Part shown: piece after piece, positions 8,827-18,330 of the stretch
How positions within the stretch are numbered: the stretch's first letter is position 1
How the letters are laid out: each line of letters starts with the position of its first letter
Assembly: GCA_000431335.1 (NCBI GenBank)
Contig: FR888054.1
Span: forward strand, 62,001-126,000
Direction: 5' to 3'
DNA length: 64,000 nucleotides
From: Clostridium sp. CAG:343
Lineage (GTDB): Bacteria > Bacillota > Clostridia > TANB77 > CAG-508
Notes under the pieces: generated by a model
The model's input: the letters and a program-made list of their open reading frames with translations, nothing else
Databases searched by the model: none
Told to the model about the DNA's origin: nothing
Translations under genes and position numbers: made by a program

Positions 8827-9663
8827 ATTCAAACTAATTAGTGCTGTATTTAAACCGTATCCCTTTTTTTCTACTCTATAAGAATGAATTAGGTCTGAAT
8901 TACATACACTACAAATTCCGCTATCTATTATATTTTCTTTTTTTAGTCCTTGTTTTTCTAATATCATTTCATTTATTAAAACAGTATCAATATTCCATTT
9001 GGCATTTGGTATTTTTTCTTCTATTATATTATTTATATTTTCTAAATCTTTAAATTCATTTTCAAACATATCTTTTACATCTTTTTCTACTTCAAAGTGA
9101 CATTTTCTAATACTTGGACAAATGCAACAAATAATATCTTTGGGATTACATTCAAATTCTTTTATCATTTTTTCTACAGTTTTTACTGCTATTCTTTGTA
9201 TTGTTCCTTTCCAGCCAGAGTGTGTATTTGCTATTACTTTTTTCACTGGATCAAAAAATAATAATAGAATACAATCTGCATTTGTAGTAGAAAGAATGAT
9301 ATTTTTTTGGTTTGTTATTAAGCCATCTGTCTTATAATATTTTTTTAAATTAAAATCAGGTTCTGCCGTTTTTATTTTCTTTTCTACTATTTTAATACAA
9401 TTTGTATGTTCCTGGTTTGTTTTTACTAAATTAATGTAATTACAATTAATTGAACTACATATTTTTTTATAGCTTTTAATTGCTGCTTCATATTCTTGTT
9501 CTGGTAATTTTTCTTTATTTATAGTTGAAGTTCTAAAATTCAATTTTGTTCCTAAAGAATATGCATGGTTTATGACATCTTTATATTCTAACAATTTTCT
9601 AAATTGTAGAAATTCTGTGTCTCCTTTTTTTATGTGTATAACATTTCGGTTTGATAAATCCAT
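8824..9663 (-). CDS. pgeF: YfiH/PgeF (LACC1) family purine nucleoside phosphorylase/laccase-domain protein
   Basis: A 279-residue protein with the family core: TTNADCILLLFFD, IANTHSGWKGT (metal-binding His), and CICPSIRKCHFEV, ending in CSVCNSDLIHSYRVEKKGYG. Members of this family have been described as multicopper oxidases and as purine nucleoside enzymes. The ATG at 9663 sits 2 bp after the addB stop, and its GGAGG site lies inside the addB end, so translation is probably coupled. The stop codon overlaps the right arm of the inverted repeat at 8795-8826. Confidence 0.85.
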   Translation of the reverse strand: MDLSNRNVIHIKKGDTEFLQFRKLLEYKDVINHAYSLGTKLNFRTSTINKEKLPEQEYEAAIKSYKKICSSINCNYINLVKTNQEHTNCIKIVEKKIKTAEPDFNLKKYYKTDGLITNQKNIILSTTNADCILLLFFDPVKKVIANTHSGWKGTIQRIAVKTVEKMIKEFECNPKDIICCICPSIRKCHFEVEKDVKDMFENEFKDLENINNIIEEKIPNAKWNIDTVLINEMILEKQGLKKENIIDSGICSVCNSDLIHSYRVEKKGYGLNTALISLN

Positions 9664-9664
9664 T

Positions 9665-12600
9665 TTATTCCTCCAAGTTCTTTTTCATTTTTAGTAAAAT
9701 TTCATCTTTTGATTTTTGTTCTATATAATTATATGTGTTGTTTTCCTGTCTCGAATTAAATCCACAAACTGCTTTATATTCGCAGTATTGACATGGGGTT
9801 TTCCCTTTTTTATAATATGGTTTTAAATCAATATTCCCACTCAATATTTCTTTTGAAATATCTTTTATTGTCTTATAAATATACTCTTGCAGGGTCCTAA
9901 ATTCCTCTGCTTTTACTCCATTTGTCCACTTTTCATTAATTGTTCCTGAAGTTGTTAATGCTGCTGGTACTAGTTTGGAGTTTCCTGTTTTTAAGGTATT
10001 ATCATTCATCTTAATTATTTTAACATCTGCAATAATTAATCCCTTCATTTTGAAATTTTTTCTGATAGTTTCTTCTATTTCATCTTCTGTCATTTTTTTA
10101 TCTGCTTTTACCATTTGTTCTAGCAAAGAAAAATAAAAGACTCCAGCTGGCATAATATCTTCTTCTCTGCAAATAGCATCTGTATATGTTAAAAGTTGTA
10201 TTTGTAATCCTGCATACACCTCATTTAAATCTATGTTTTTAGCAGATGACTTATAATCAATAATTCTTAAATATTTTCCATCTTCATTTTTCGATGTATC
10301 TATTCTATCTATTTTTCCTGTTATTTCTACTTTTTTTCCTTCTTCTATTTCTAGTACAATTGGTTTATATCTACCATTTTTTCCAAATTCTACTTCTGTT
10401 CCTTCTATACTAAAATCACTATAGATAATTGTTTCTATAATATACTTAAGTGCTTTGCTAACAATTTTTTTTAATCTTCTTACTAAAACTTTATATTTTG
10501 CAGTAGCTGTAAAAATATAATTTTTGCTCATTTTTAAGTTATTTTCAATTATCTCGGAAACAATTTTTGTTATCTGTTCCTCTTCTAATTCTGCTAAACT
10601 CAATCCTTCTTGTCGTACATATTCAAAGAACTCATCTATCGTTTCATGCATAAAAGAACCTGTATTAAAACTTTGTATTTTTAGTTGTTCTTTTTCTTTT
10701 AGCTTTAAACCATATTGTAAATAGTATGAAAATGGACAACTTCTATATTTTTCAAGTCTTGATATACTTGTATTTAATGTATTTCCATATAATTTTTCCA
10801 AATTTTCTTTTTTTATCTTCTCTGGCAAATTAGTATATTCTAAACCTTTTAAATCTGCTTCTAGTTTTTTATTCCAATCACTTTGTGATTTATAATATTG
10901 ATATATATAATACCATACATCATCAATTTTTTCTTTATTTCTTAACCTTGATATATTTTCTATTAGTTGTTCATATGTACTTAATTTATTTTCTACTTTA
11001 TATTCTTTATAGATTACATCACTTTTTTCTTGTAACTTTGGATACATCTTTTTTATTTTTCCAATTAATATTGACGGTCTTAATGATTTACCATCACAAT
11101 CTGAAGACACATAAGATAAATAAATCTGATTTTCTGCAGTTGTAAATGCTTTATATATATTAAAATTATCTTCATATAATTTGTCTAATGTACTTTTAGC
11201 AAGTTCTATTCCTTCCTGTTTTAAATATTCTCTATCTGCATCATTAAAAAATCCCTCATCTTTATTTACACTTGGAAAGCTTCCATCATTTACTCCTATA
11301 ATAAACACTGTATTTACTTTATGACTTCTTGATCTATCTACATCTCCTAATATGACTTGATCTTGTGTTCCAGGTATTTTTCCTAATCCACTATTTTTTA
11401 GACCTATTTTTAATATTTTACTGTATTGATCTATCGTCATTTTTTCATTTTTAAATATAATAATAATCTCATCTAAAATATCCAATATTGTCTTGTAACT
11501 TGTCTTGTATTCATTTGCTAAATCTAGTAATCTTTTATCTTCTAATTTCTTTATTTTTATTGCAATCTTTTCTTCTAATTTTTGCTCTTGTAAGAATTGA
11601 TATAGCTCTCTTGTTATATTCTCTGCTGATTTATCATTTTTTATTTTTTGTTGCATAGCAACTAGAGGATCTATAATTTGCTTTCTTAGCTCATTTAGTC
11701 TTTCTACTTTTGCTTTTTCTTCTTTTTCTAATTCATAGATAAAATCTTTTTTCCATTTATTATGCTTAATTCCCCATTTTGTACAATAATTTTCTAATTC
11801 AAAAATTTCATCTTTATCAATATTTGTAAATCCTAATTTTATATAACTAAAAACTGATTCACTTGAAAAATTGCCTATTAAAATTTCTAGAATTGACAAT
11901 ATGTATTGTACAATAATATTTTGATTTAAATCTCTTTTTTCATCAATAAACACTGGTATTTCATACTTATCAAAAATAGCTCTTACTAAAGATGCATATT
12001 CATTAATATTTTTTGTAATAATAGAAATATCTTTATATCTTAGCTTTTCTTGCCTAACTAATTCACTAATCGTTTTTGCTACTTCTTCTATTTCTGAATA
12101 CTCATTTTTTGCTAAAAATAGATGTATGTTTTCCACATTTTTTTCATATTTTGTGGATTTTATATTATAAATATTATTACTTAAATGTTCTAATTCGTCA
12201 GTTTTAAATCTATATTGTTTTTTTAATTCAACTGGTTGCTCTAACTTAAACTCATTTTCCTCAACCAAATTTAGCATTTTTGATAATGTTACCTTATTAG
12301 AATAGTATATATCCGCTTCTGGATTATTTCCTTGTTTCAAATTATCTATACACATAGTAATATTAACTTGTTTTGCTTGCTTTATTAATTCTTTTATTAC
12401 TTGATATTCCTGATAAGTAAAACCTGCAAATTCATCTATATATATAATACTCTCTTTTACTAAATCTGTTTTTTCTAAACAATTTGCGAGCATTGTTAAT
12501 AAATCTGTTTCTTCTATATAATTGTCTTTTATTTTTTCTTCAAACTTTTGATATAATAAACTCATATCTAACAATTTAGATTTTAAATATGTATCTTTTG

Positions 12601-13021
12601 TATTATTTATTTCATTTTTTAGATCATCTACTGTTACTCCATGTTTTTTAAACTCTGCAATTGCAGACATTGTTAAATCTATATTTTCATCTGATTTTCC
12701 TAAAAATTTTAATTCTTTTTTATATGTACTTAAAATAGAATAAATAAGCATTGCTTTTCCACATTTAGAAAGACTGCTTTTATCATTTCCTCCTACTTCT
12801 TTTAAAACTCTATATGCCATTCTACTTAAAGTAATTACCTCTGCATTAATCACAGCGCCTGATTTTACATTTCCCATTAACTTTCTTTCTGCTGTAAAAG
12901 AAAACTGTTCTGGAGTAATAATAAAAATCTTTTTTTCCTTGTTTATTAATTTAGATATTTCTTTAAAACAATATGTACTTTTACCACTTCCTGGCTTTCC
13001 ATATATAATTCTTAATCCCAT
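9665..13021 (-). CDS. addB: ATP-dependent helicase/nuclease subunit B (AddB/RexB)
   Basis: A 1,118-residue subunit of the AddAB double-strand break resection complex. The N-terminal Walker A is IIYGKPGSGKSTYC. The ATPase/helicase-like region follows (IIGVNDGSFPSVNKDEGFF near residue 545), then the RecB-type nuclease (RIIDYKSSAKNIDL). The iron-sulfur cluster cysteines are split between CPFSYYLQYG and CQYCEYKAVC at the C-terminus. I placed the start at 13021 because GGAGG precedes that ATG; a GTG 27 bases upstream lacks a site. It lies downstream of ogg and upstream of pgeF in one apparent operon. addA is not adjacent, unlike the common addBA arrangement. Confidence 0.93.
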   Translation of the reverse strand: MGLRIIYGKPGSGKSTYCFKEISKLINKEKKIFIITPEQFSFTAERKLMGNVKSGAVINAEVITLSRMAYRVLKEVGGNDKSSLSKCGKAMLIYSILSTYKKELKFLGKSDENIDLTMSAIAEFKKHGVTVDDLKNEINNTKDTYLKSKLLDMSLLYQKFEEKIKDNYIEETDLLTMLANCLEKTDLVKESIIYIDEFAGFTYQEYQVIKELIKQAKQVNITMCIDNLKQGNNPEADIYYSNKVTLSKMLNLVEENEFKLEQPVELKKQYRFKTDELEHLSNNIYNIKSTKYEKNVENIHLFLAKNEYSEIEEVAKTISELVRQEKLRYKDISIITKNINEYASLVRAIFDKYEIPVFIDEKRDLNQNIIVQYILSILEILIGNFSSESVFSYIKLGFTNIDKDEIFELENYCTKWGIKHNKWKKDFIYELEKEEKAKVERLNELRKQIIDPLVAMQQKIKNDKSAENITRELYQFLQEQKLEEKIAIKIKKLEDKRLLDLANEYKTSYKTILDILDEIIIIFKNEKMTIDQYSKILKIGLKNSGLGKIPGTQDQVILGDVDRSRSHKVNTVFIIGVNDGSFPSVNKDEGFFNDADREYLKQEGIELAKSTLDKLYEDNFNIYKAFTTAENQIYLSYVSSDCDGKSLRPSILIGKIKKMYPKLQEKSDVIYKEYKVENKLSTYEQLIENISRLRNKEKIDDVWYYIYQYYKSQSDWNKKLEADLKGLEYTNLPEKIKKENLEKLYGNTLNTSISRLEKYRSCPFSYYLQYGLKLKEKEQLKIQSFNTGSFMHETIDEFFEYVRQEGLSLAELEEEQITKIVSEIIENNLKMSKNYIFTATAKYKVLVRRLKKIVSKALKYIIETIIYSDFSIEGTEVEFGKNGRYKPIVLEIEEGKKVEITGKIDRIDTSKNEDGKYLRIIDYKSSAKNIDLNEVYAGLQIQLLTYTDAICREEDIMPAGVFYFSLLEQMVKADKKMTEDEIEETIRKNFKMKGLIIADVKIIKMNDNTLKTGNSKLVPAALTTSGTINEKWTNGVKAEEFRTLQEYIYKTIKDISKEILSGNIDLKPYYKKGKTPCQYCEYKAVCGFNSRQENNTYNYIEQKSKDEILLKMKKNLEE

Positions 13022-13060
13022 TAAATCCTCCATATTTATGTTCTGCACTATTTTTATATC

Positions 13061-13927
13061 TTATGCTTCTCTTCTCCAATAAAACAAATATTGTTGAGCC
13101 AATCCTGCTAAGTCTCCAAATTTTTCATTTGCTATTTTTTCAATTTGTTTTTTATTAACTTTTGTTTCATCTTCATTTTTTATATATAAGTCATTCATAA
13201 CTCTTCTTACCCATACATCAATTGGAAATACTTCAAATCTTTTTAAATCTGAAAATAATAAAATGCAATCTGCTACTTTAGGTCCCACTCCCGATAATTT
13301 TAATAATTCTTCTCTTACTTCTATTGTATTTGGATTATTTTTCATATTTTCTATGTCTACTTGTTTATTTAATATCATCTTTGTGGTTTCATATAATCTT
13401 ATGTCTCTAAATCCTAACCCTAATTTTCTGTATTCCTCAACTGTAACATTTTTTAGTTGCTCTGGGGTTGGAAAAGTATAATATTTGTTTCCTTTATATT
13501 TTATTTCGTCTCCATATTTTTCTGATAATCTTTCTATAATTCCTTTTATTCTTGGAATATTATTATTAGCAGATATTATAAACGAAATAATAGTTTCCCA
13601 TAAATCTTGATTTAATATTCTAATTCCATTTCCGTATTCAATACTTTTTTTCATATTTTGATCTATTTTTGATAGTTGTTCTTTTATTTTTTCATAATTA
13701 CGGTTAAGATCAAAATAATTTTTTACTGTTTGTTGTATTTCATTTTCACATATTCCCTCAAATATAATCTCGTCTTTATTCTTTTTTACGTTTAGAACAT
13801 TATTTTTAAATACTCCTGTGTAGCTTCCATCTTCTTGTTTGTTCCATCTAAAGCATTGTCCACATTCAAATATATCTCTTAATTCAAAAGACTTTACATT
13901 TTTCAATTTATATTTTTGTTCTTTCAT
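13061..13927 (-). CDS. ogg: 8-oxoguanine DNA glycosylase (OGG1-type HhH-GPD)
   Basis: A 288-residue base-excision enzyme that removes 8-oxoguanine. The N-terminal domain has FECGQCFRWNK. The helix-hairpin-helix LSGVGPKVADC carries the catalytic lysine, and FEVFPIDVWVRR carries the conserved aspartate, as in OGG1. Length matches bacterial OGG1-like proteins. It is the first gene of the ogg-addB-pgeF group, which places base excision and break repair together. Confidence 0.88.
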   Translation of the reverse strand: MKEQKYKLKNVKSFELRDIFECGQCFRWNKQEDGSYTGVFKNNVLNVKKNKDEIIFEGICENEIQQTVKNYFDLNRNYEKIKEQLSKIDQNMKKSIEYGNGIRILNQDLWETIISFIISANNNIPRIKGIIERLSEKYGDEIKYKGNKYYTFPTPEQLKNVTVEEYRKLGLGFRDIRLYETTKMILNKQVDIENMKNNPNTIEVREELLKLSGVGPKVADCILLFSDLKRFEVFPIDVWVRRVMNDLYIKNEDETKVNKKQIEKIANEKFGDLAGLAQQYLFYWRREA

Positions 13928-14043
13928 TATAAGTTCTCTCCTATTATATCTTAAATCACAAGTTTCTCTTTTATTTTTCTAATATTATTTTACTTCATTT
14001 TTTAAAATTTATCAATGAATCAACATAAAATTATCAGTCATCT

Positions 14044-14904
14044 TTAACTTTTTTTAAATCCCAAACCAACTACTTCTCTTGAATTTGTTATAATAATAAA
14101 ACTAGAGGAGTCAAGTTTTCTTGCTATTATTTTAATTCTAGCAACATCTCTCCTAGAAGCTGCACACATTAACACCAATTTTTCTTTATTAGTATACATT
14201 CCCTTTCCATATAAGCCTGTTGCTCCTCTTTGAATTTTCTCTTCTATTTCTTTGGCTATCTCTTCATTTTGCTCTGAAACAATTAAAATTAGTTTAGTAA
14301 AATATGTTCCTTCAAATACTATGTCAATTATTTTTCCCATTAAATATATAGCAATTGCAGAATATAGCCCTATTTCTATTTCTCTGAAAAATACTATATT
14401 TAAAATGACTATTATAGTATCTAATATCATAATAACATTGCTACTTCTCATAGTTGGTTTGTATTCTTTTGCTACATAACTAATTAAATCAGTTCCACCT
14501 GTTGAAGAGTTTACTTTTAATATTATAGCTGTCCCTAACCCTATAATAATCCCTCCATAAACACAAGCTAAAAATCTATCATGTGTAAGAGGTTCTATTC
14601 TATCTAATATATCGATAAAGACTGACAGTGACACTGTTCCAATTAATGATTTTATAAAAAACATTTTTCCTATTTTATAAATTGATAGTAAAAATAATGG
14701 AACATTAATAATAAGTATCATTGTTCCCATTGGTATATTAAATAAGTAATACGTAATTGTTGCAATTCCTGCAATTCCTCCTGAAGATAGTTGATTTGGT
14801 AATAAGAATAGAGAAACTCCTATTGCCATTATAAATGCTCCAATTATTGTTCCTATAATATCAAATATTATATTTTTTATATTATTTTTTTCTTCTATAT
14901 GCAT
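14044..14904 (-). CDS. YitT family membrane protein (DUF161 and DUF2179)
   Basis: A 286-residue integral membrane protein. About five or six membrane segments occupy residues 10-200, with LFLLPNQLSSGGIAGIATI and NSSTGGTDLI, two YitT hallmarks. The cytoplasmic C-terminal DUF2179 domain holds RGATGLYGKGMYTNKEKLVLMC. Transport substrate is unknown for the family. The start codon follows directly after a stable hairpin with a T run (14909-14949), which overlaps the ribosome site and may restrict translation. Confidence 0.88.
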   Translation of the reverse strand: MHIEEKNNIKNIIFDIIGTIIGAFIMAIGVSLFLLPNQLSSGGIAGIATITYYLFNIPMGTMILIINVPLFLLSIYKIGKMFFIKSLIGTVSLSVFIDILDRIEPLTHDRFLACVYGGIIIGLGTAIILKVNSSTGGTDLISYVAKEYKPTMRSSNVIMILDTIIVILNIVFFREIEIGLYSAIAIYLMGKIIDIVFEGTYFTKLILIVSEQNEEIAKEIEEKIQRGATGLYGKGMYTNKEKLVLMCAASRRDVARIKIIARKLDSSSFIIITNSREVVGLGFKKS

Positions 14905-14908
14905 AAAA

Positions 14909-14949
14909 AAATCACCTTTATTTTAGTATTGGTAAAATAAGGGTGATTT
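14909..14949 (-). terminator. Hairpin with T-run overlapping the yitT ribosome-binding site
   Basis: On the minus strand, AAATCACCCTTATTTTA pairs with TAAAATAAAGGTGATTT (17-bp stem with one G-T mismatch), followed by a T run and then the yitT ATG. The AAGGTGA ribosome site lies in the descending arm. It can serve as terminator for the upstream radical SAM transcript and as a sequestering or attenuating element for yitT. Confidence 0.65.
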
Positions 14950-15013
14950 ATGCACTAAAAGTACTAAATATAGTATCTATTTCTTGTTTGTAAATTTAAT
15001 TTTTTCTTATGTT

Positions 15014-16057
15014 TTAATTATCATATGTCTTTGTTATATTAATTCTTGACTTGCCTTGTTTTATAGTTTTATCCTGTTTTAAAATCAAATCTACATCATA
15101 TGTATTTTTTAATTTTATAACATTTTCTTTTTTATGTCCAATTACATTATTGCTATCTATCGGATTGACACTAACTTCTACTTCTTTTACTTTTGCATTT
15201 AATTTTTTTATTTTTCCAACAATTGCATCATACCACATAGCGGATTCTACCAATTGTCTAAAAGCTGGATGATATGGGCCTGCAACAACTTCACTACCTT
15301 CGTTCTTAGGATCAGATATCTCCTCTGTATTTTGAAGACCTATTCTTATTATATCAATATTTTTATCTGCAAAAATTCTAACAATATCTTTACAAATCTC
15401 TACTGCTTGTACTACTGACAATGGTTGATATTTTCCTTCTTTATATTCTTCTTCCAATTTAGTATTTTTTATAACTAAAACTGGATAAATTCTTACCATT
15501 TTAGGCTTTAACTTTACTAACGCTTTTGCTGTATTAATTTCATCTATTCTTGTGCTTTCTGGCAATCCTACCATCATCTGGTGTCCTAATTTAAATCCAT
15601 TCCATCTTATCATTTTAGAAGCCTTTTTTACATCTGCAAAAGTATGACCTCTATTAGCTTTTTTTAAAATATAATCATTAGCTGATTGAACTCCTAATTC
15701 AATTGTTTTAACTCCATATTTTTTTAATCTTTTTAATGTTTCTTTATCTATACAATCTGGTCTTGTTGAAACTCTAATGCTTTCTACTTTTCCATTTTTA
15801 ATATATTCATATGCTACTTTTAATAACTCTTCTTGCTTTTCCTTTTCTATTGCTGTAAAACTCCCTCCAAAAAAAGCTATTTCTATTTCTGCTACTTCAT
15901 CTTTTATACTTTCTAGGTAATCATCTATTATTTTTTTTGCTTTTTCTTTTGTCATATTACTTTTTTGTCCACTAATTGATTTCTGATTACAAAAAACGCA
16001 ATCATTTGGGCACCCTAAATGTGGCACAAATATAGGTATTATGTATTGTTTTTTCAT
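15014..16057 (-). CDS. Radical SAM protein, Elp3-like, next to rnc
   Basis: A 347-residue radical SAM enzyme with the cluster motif CPNDCVFC (residues 16-23) at the start of the barrel, then AFFGGSFTAI, STRPDCID and TIELGVQSANDYILKKANRGH, all typical of the Elp3/HemN-like group. It lacks the acetyltransferase domain of true Elp3. In many Clostridia a gene of this type follows rnc, as here (15-bp gap), which suggests a link to RNA modification or ribosome biogenesis; the reaction is unknown. Confidence 0.82.
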   Translation of the reverse strand: MKKQYIIPIFVPHLGCPNDCVFCNQKSISGQKSNMTKEKAKKIIDDYLESIKDEVAEIEIAFFGGSFTAIEKEKQEELLKVAYEYIKNGKVESIRVSTRPDCIDKETLKRLKKYGVKTIELGVQSANDYILKKANRGHTFADVKKASKMIRWNGFKLGHQMMVGLPESTRIDEINTAKALVKLKPKMVRIYPVLVIKNTKLEEEYKEGKYQPLSVVQAVEICKDIVRIFADKNIDIIRIGLQNTEEISDPKNEGSEVVAGPYHPAFRQLVESAMWYDAIVGKIKKLNAKVKEVEVSVNPIDSNNVIGHKKENVIKLKNTYDVDLILKQDKTIKQGKSRINITKTYDN

Positions 16058-16072
16058 AGACTTACCTCTTTT

Positions 16073-16747
16073 CTATTTTATATTTTCTAAAGCTTTTTTA
16101 GCTGCATGCATTTGTGCTTCTTTTTTGCTTTTTCCCTCTCCTTGTGCTAATATCTTTCCATCGCACTTTACTTGCGCTTCAAATGTTTTATCATGATCTG
16201 GTCCAACTTCTTTTATTATTTCATATTCTATTTTCACATCTCCATGAATTTGAAGTTTTTCTTGTAATACAGTTTTGTAGTCTTTATTTCCCACATGTTT
16301 TGTTGCTTCATTTATTTCTTCTTTTAAATTTTCAATAATAAATTTATCAGCATATTCTAATCCACCATCTAAATAAATAGCTGCTATTACTGCTTCTACG
16401 CTGTCTGCTAAAATAGCTGGTCTTTTATTTCCTCCTGTTTTTAATTCAGATTTTCCTAAATTTAAAAACTCACTAAAATCATGTGATTTTGCAACCTTAT
16501 ATAAGCTTTTTTCACAAACTACAGTTGCTCTAACTTTTGTCATTTCTCCTTCTTTTAGCTTTGGATATTTTTGATAAATATATTTACTTGATATAAATTC
16601 CAAAATGCTATCTCCTAGAAACTCTAATTTTTCATTACTTTCTATATTGTTTTCATAAGCATAAGACGTATGTGTTAATGCCTTTTTTAATAATTCTTTA
16701 TTTTTAAAGGTATATCCTATGCTATTTTCTATTTTTTCAAATTCCAC
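16073..16747 (-). CDS. rnc: Ribonuclease III
   Basis: A 224-residue double-strand-specific RNase that processes rRNA precursors. The catalytic signature is NEKLEFLGDSILEFISSKYIY (residues 38-58) and the second acidic site is LADSVEAVIAAIYLDGG. The C-terminal double-stranded RNA-binding domain runs from DYKTVLQEKLQ to GKSKKEAQMHAAKKALE. Full length, first gene of a two-gene unit with the radical SAM gene. Confidence 0.95.
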   Translation of the reverse strand: MEFEKIENSIGYTFKNKELLKKALTHTSYAYENNIESNEKLEFLGDSILEFISSKYIYQKYPKLKEGEMTKVRATVVCEKSLYKVAKSHDFSEFLNLGKSELKTGGNKRPAILADSVEAVIAAIYLDGGLEYADKFIIENLKEEINEATKHVGNKDYKTVLQEKLQIHGDVKIEYEIIKEVGPDHDKTFEAQVKCDGKILAQGEGKSKKEAQMHAAKKALENIK

Positions 16748-16867
16748 TTTTACACCTCTTATTTTTCTTAAAGCTATGTTTATATTATATACTATTTTAC
16801 AAATTTTGCAAGTAATTAGCTAATTTATAGTAATTTTTTCTATCTCCATATTTTTTGTCAAAATTTA

Positions 16868-16896
16868 TGGACATCTTCTCATTATTATTATATAAT
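16868..16896 (+). promoter_or_regulatory. Sigma-A-type promoter of the cell-wall hydrolase gene
   Basis: TGGACA (16868-16873) and TATAAT (16891-16896) are separated by 17 bp. The expected start of transcription near 16903 lies downstream of an ATG at 16898, which supports translation from the ATG at 16934. Confidence 0.65.
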
Positions 16897-16933
16897 AATG
16901 TTGTATTATTTTATAAAGAAAGCGAGTAAAAAT

Positions 16934-18304
16934 ATGTTGAACAATAAGAATTCTTATGATTATAAAAATAGGAATCTGTCTGATGTTTTTAAAGAATTGC
17001 AAGAAATGCAACATAATCCAAATGCTGGACAACCTTATAAAACTGAAACAGCGCAAAGTAATACTAATAATATTTATGCATCTAATTCAAAGAATAAAAA
17101 ATCTACATATAAAACAAATGATTTAAAATTGTCTCATATTATAACAGGTTGCAGCATTTTAATTGTGGGAATGGCGATACTTTTTCCTAAAGACACTTCT
17201 TTTAAAACTAGCTATGCCAAAGTAGATACTCCTGATAATATATCAGAATATGAAATTAATAGACATAGTCTAAATATACAAAACATTATTTCTGAAAATT
17301 CTGATATGGATAGAGTAAAAGAGCAAGTAGTTGAAGAACGTGATGTAGAATTTGAAACAACCTATAATGATGCTCCTACTTTACCAAAAGGAGAAGAAAT
17401 TATTAAGCAAGAAGGTATTCTTGGGAAAGATAAGATAACAGCTGTAAAAACATATGAGAATGGAAATTTTGTAGAAGAAATCATCTTATCTAAAGAAAAA
17501 ATTACAGATCCAACACCTAAAATTATAGATTTAGGAACTTCTGAATTTTTAGCAAAACATCATGTTCACATTGGTGATATTATGTACTTTATTGATAATG
17601 CTAACTTAAAGGAATCTGCTGATGCAAATTCTAAAGATGTAGCAGAAATAAAGAAAAGCATTGATGTTAAATTACTAGAACTTCCTAATGAAGAATGGTG
17701 TAAAGTTTCCTTTGATGGAATAGAAGGATATATAAAAACATCTAATCTAACATCATCTTATACCACTCCAAACATTGTAGAAAAAAATAGAATTCAAAGA
17801 ATTTTATTAAAAGTCAATATTAATATGGAATTAAATAAGGTAAGTGGCTTAACTTTAAATGATTATAAAAAAATATTTACTGGTTTGCCAAATGATACTA
17901 ATAAAATATTCCAAGATAATTATCAAGTATTTTATAATATGGAAAAGAAATATAACATTAATGGTCTATTCCTAGCTTCTATGGCAATTCATGAAAGTGG
18001 ATGGGGAACTTCACAAATTGCAAATGATAAGAAAAATTTATTTGGATATGGTTCTTATGACAATACTCCTTATGAATCATCATTTGAATTTACTGATTAT
18101 TCAGAAGGTATTGAAACAGTTGCTAAATCTTTAGTTAAATATTATCTAAATCCATCTGGAACCAAAATTTACGATGGAGAAACTGCAGCTGGCTGGTATT
18201 ATAATGGTCCTACTTTACCTGGTGTTAATACAAGATATGCAACAGATCAAGATTGGCATAAAAAAGTATATAGTTATATGGAATTATTATATAATAGACT
18301 TTAA
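16934..18304 (+). CDS. Membrane-anchored SH3/N-acetylglucosaminidase (peptidoglycan hydrolase)
   Basis: About 456 residues. A single hydrophobic segment (LSHIITGCSILIVGMAILF near residue 70) acts as an uncleaved anchor. A charged linker follows, then an SH3-like domain (DNANLKESADAN to GIEGYIKTSNL). The C-terminal glucosaminidase domain (GH73/LytD type) has LASMAIHESGWGTSQIANDKKNLFGYG with the likely catalytic Glu in HESGWGTS. The enzyme would cut the glycan strand of the cell wall. I chose the ATG at 16934 because the promoter places the RNA start after the ATG at 16898. The next gene follows 26 bp later. Confidence 0.85.
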   Translation: MLNNKNSYDYKNRNLSDVFKELQEMQHNPNAGQPYKTETAQSNTNNIYASNSKNKKSTYKTNDLKLSHIITGCSILIVGMAILFPKDTSFKTSYAKVDTPDNISEYEINRHSLNIQNIISENSDMDRVKEQVVEERDVEFETTYNDAPTLPKGEEIIKQEGILGKDKITAVKTYENGNFVEEIILSKEKITDPTPKIIDLGTSEFLAKHHVHIGDIMYFIDNANLKESADANSKDVAEIKKSIDVKLLELPNEEWCKVSFDGIEGYIKTSNLTSSYTTPNIVEKNRIQRILLKVNINMELNKVSGLTLNDYKKIFTGLPNDTNKIFQDNYQVFYNMEKKYNINGLFLASMAIHESGWGTSQIANDKKNLFGYGSYDNTPYESSFEFTDYSEGIETVAKSLVKYYLNPSGTKIYDGETAAGWYYNGPTLPGVNTRYATDQDWHKKVYSYMELLYNRL

Positions 18305-18330
18305 TTCCACTCTTTTAGAAGGGAGTTTAC

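Noticed and set aside
16898..16933. Earlier start for the cell-wall hydrolase at 16898
   Set aside because: The predicted promoter places the RNA start at or after this ATG, so it is unlikely to be translated.
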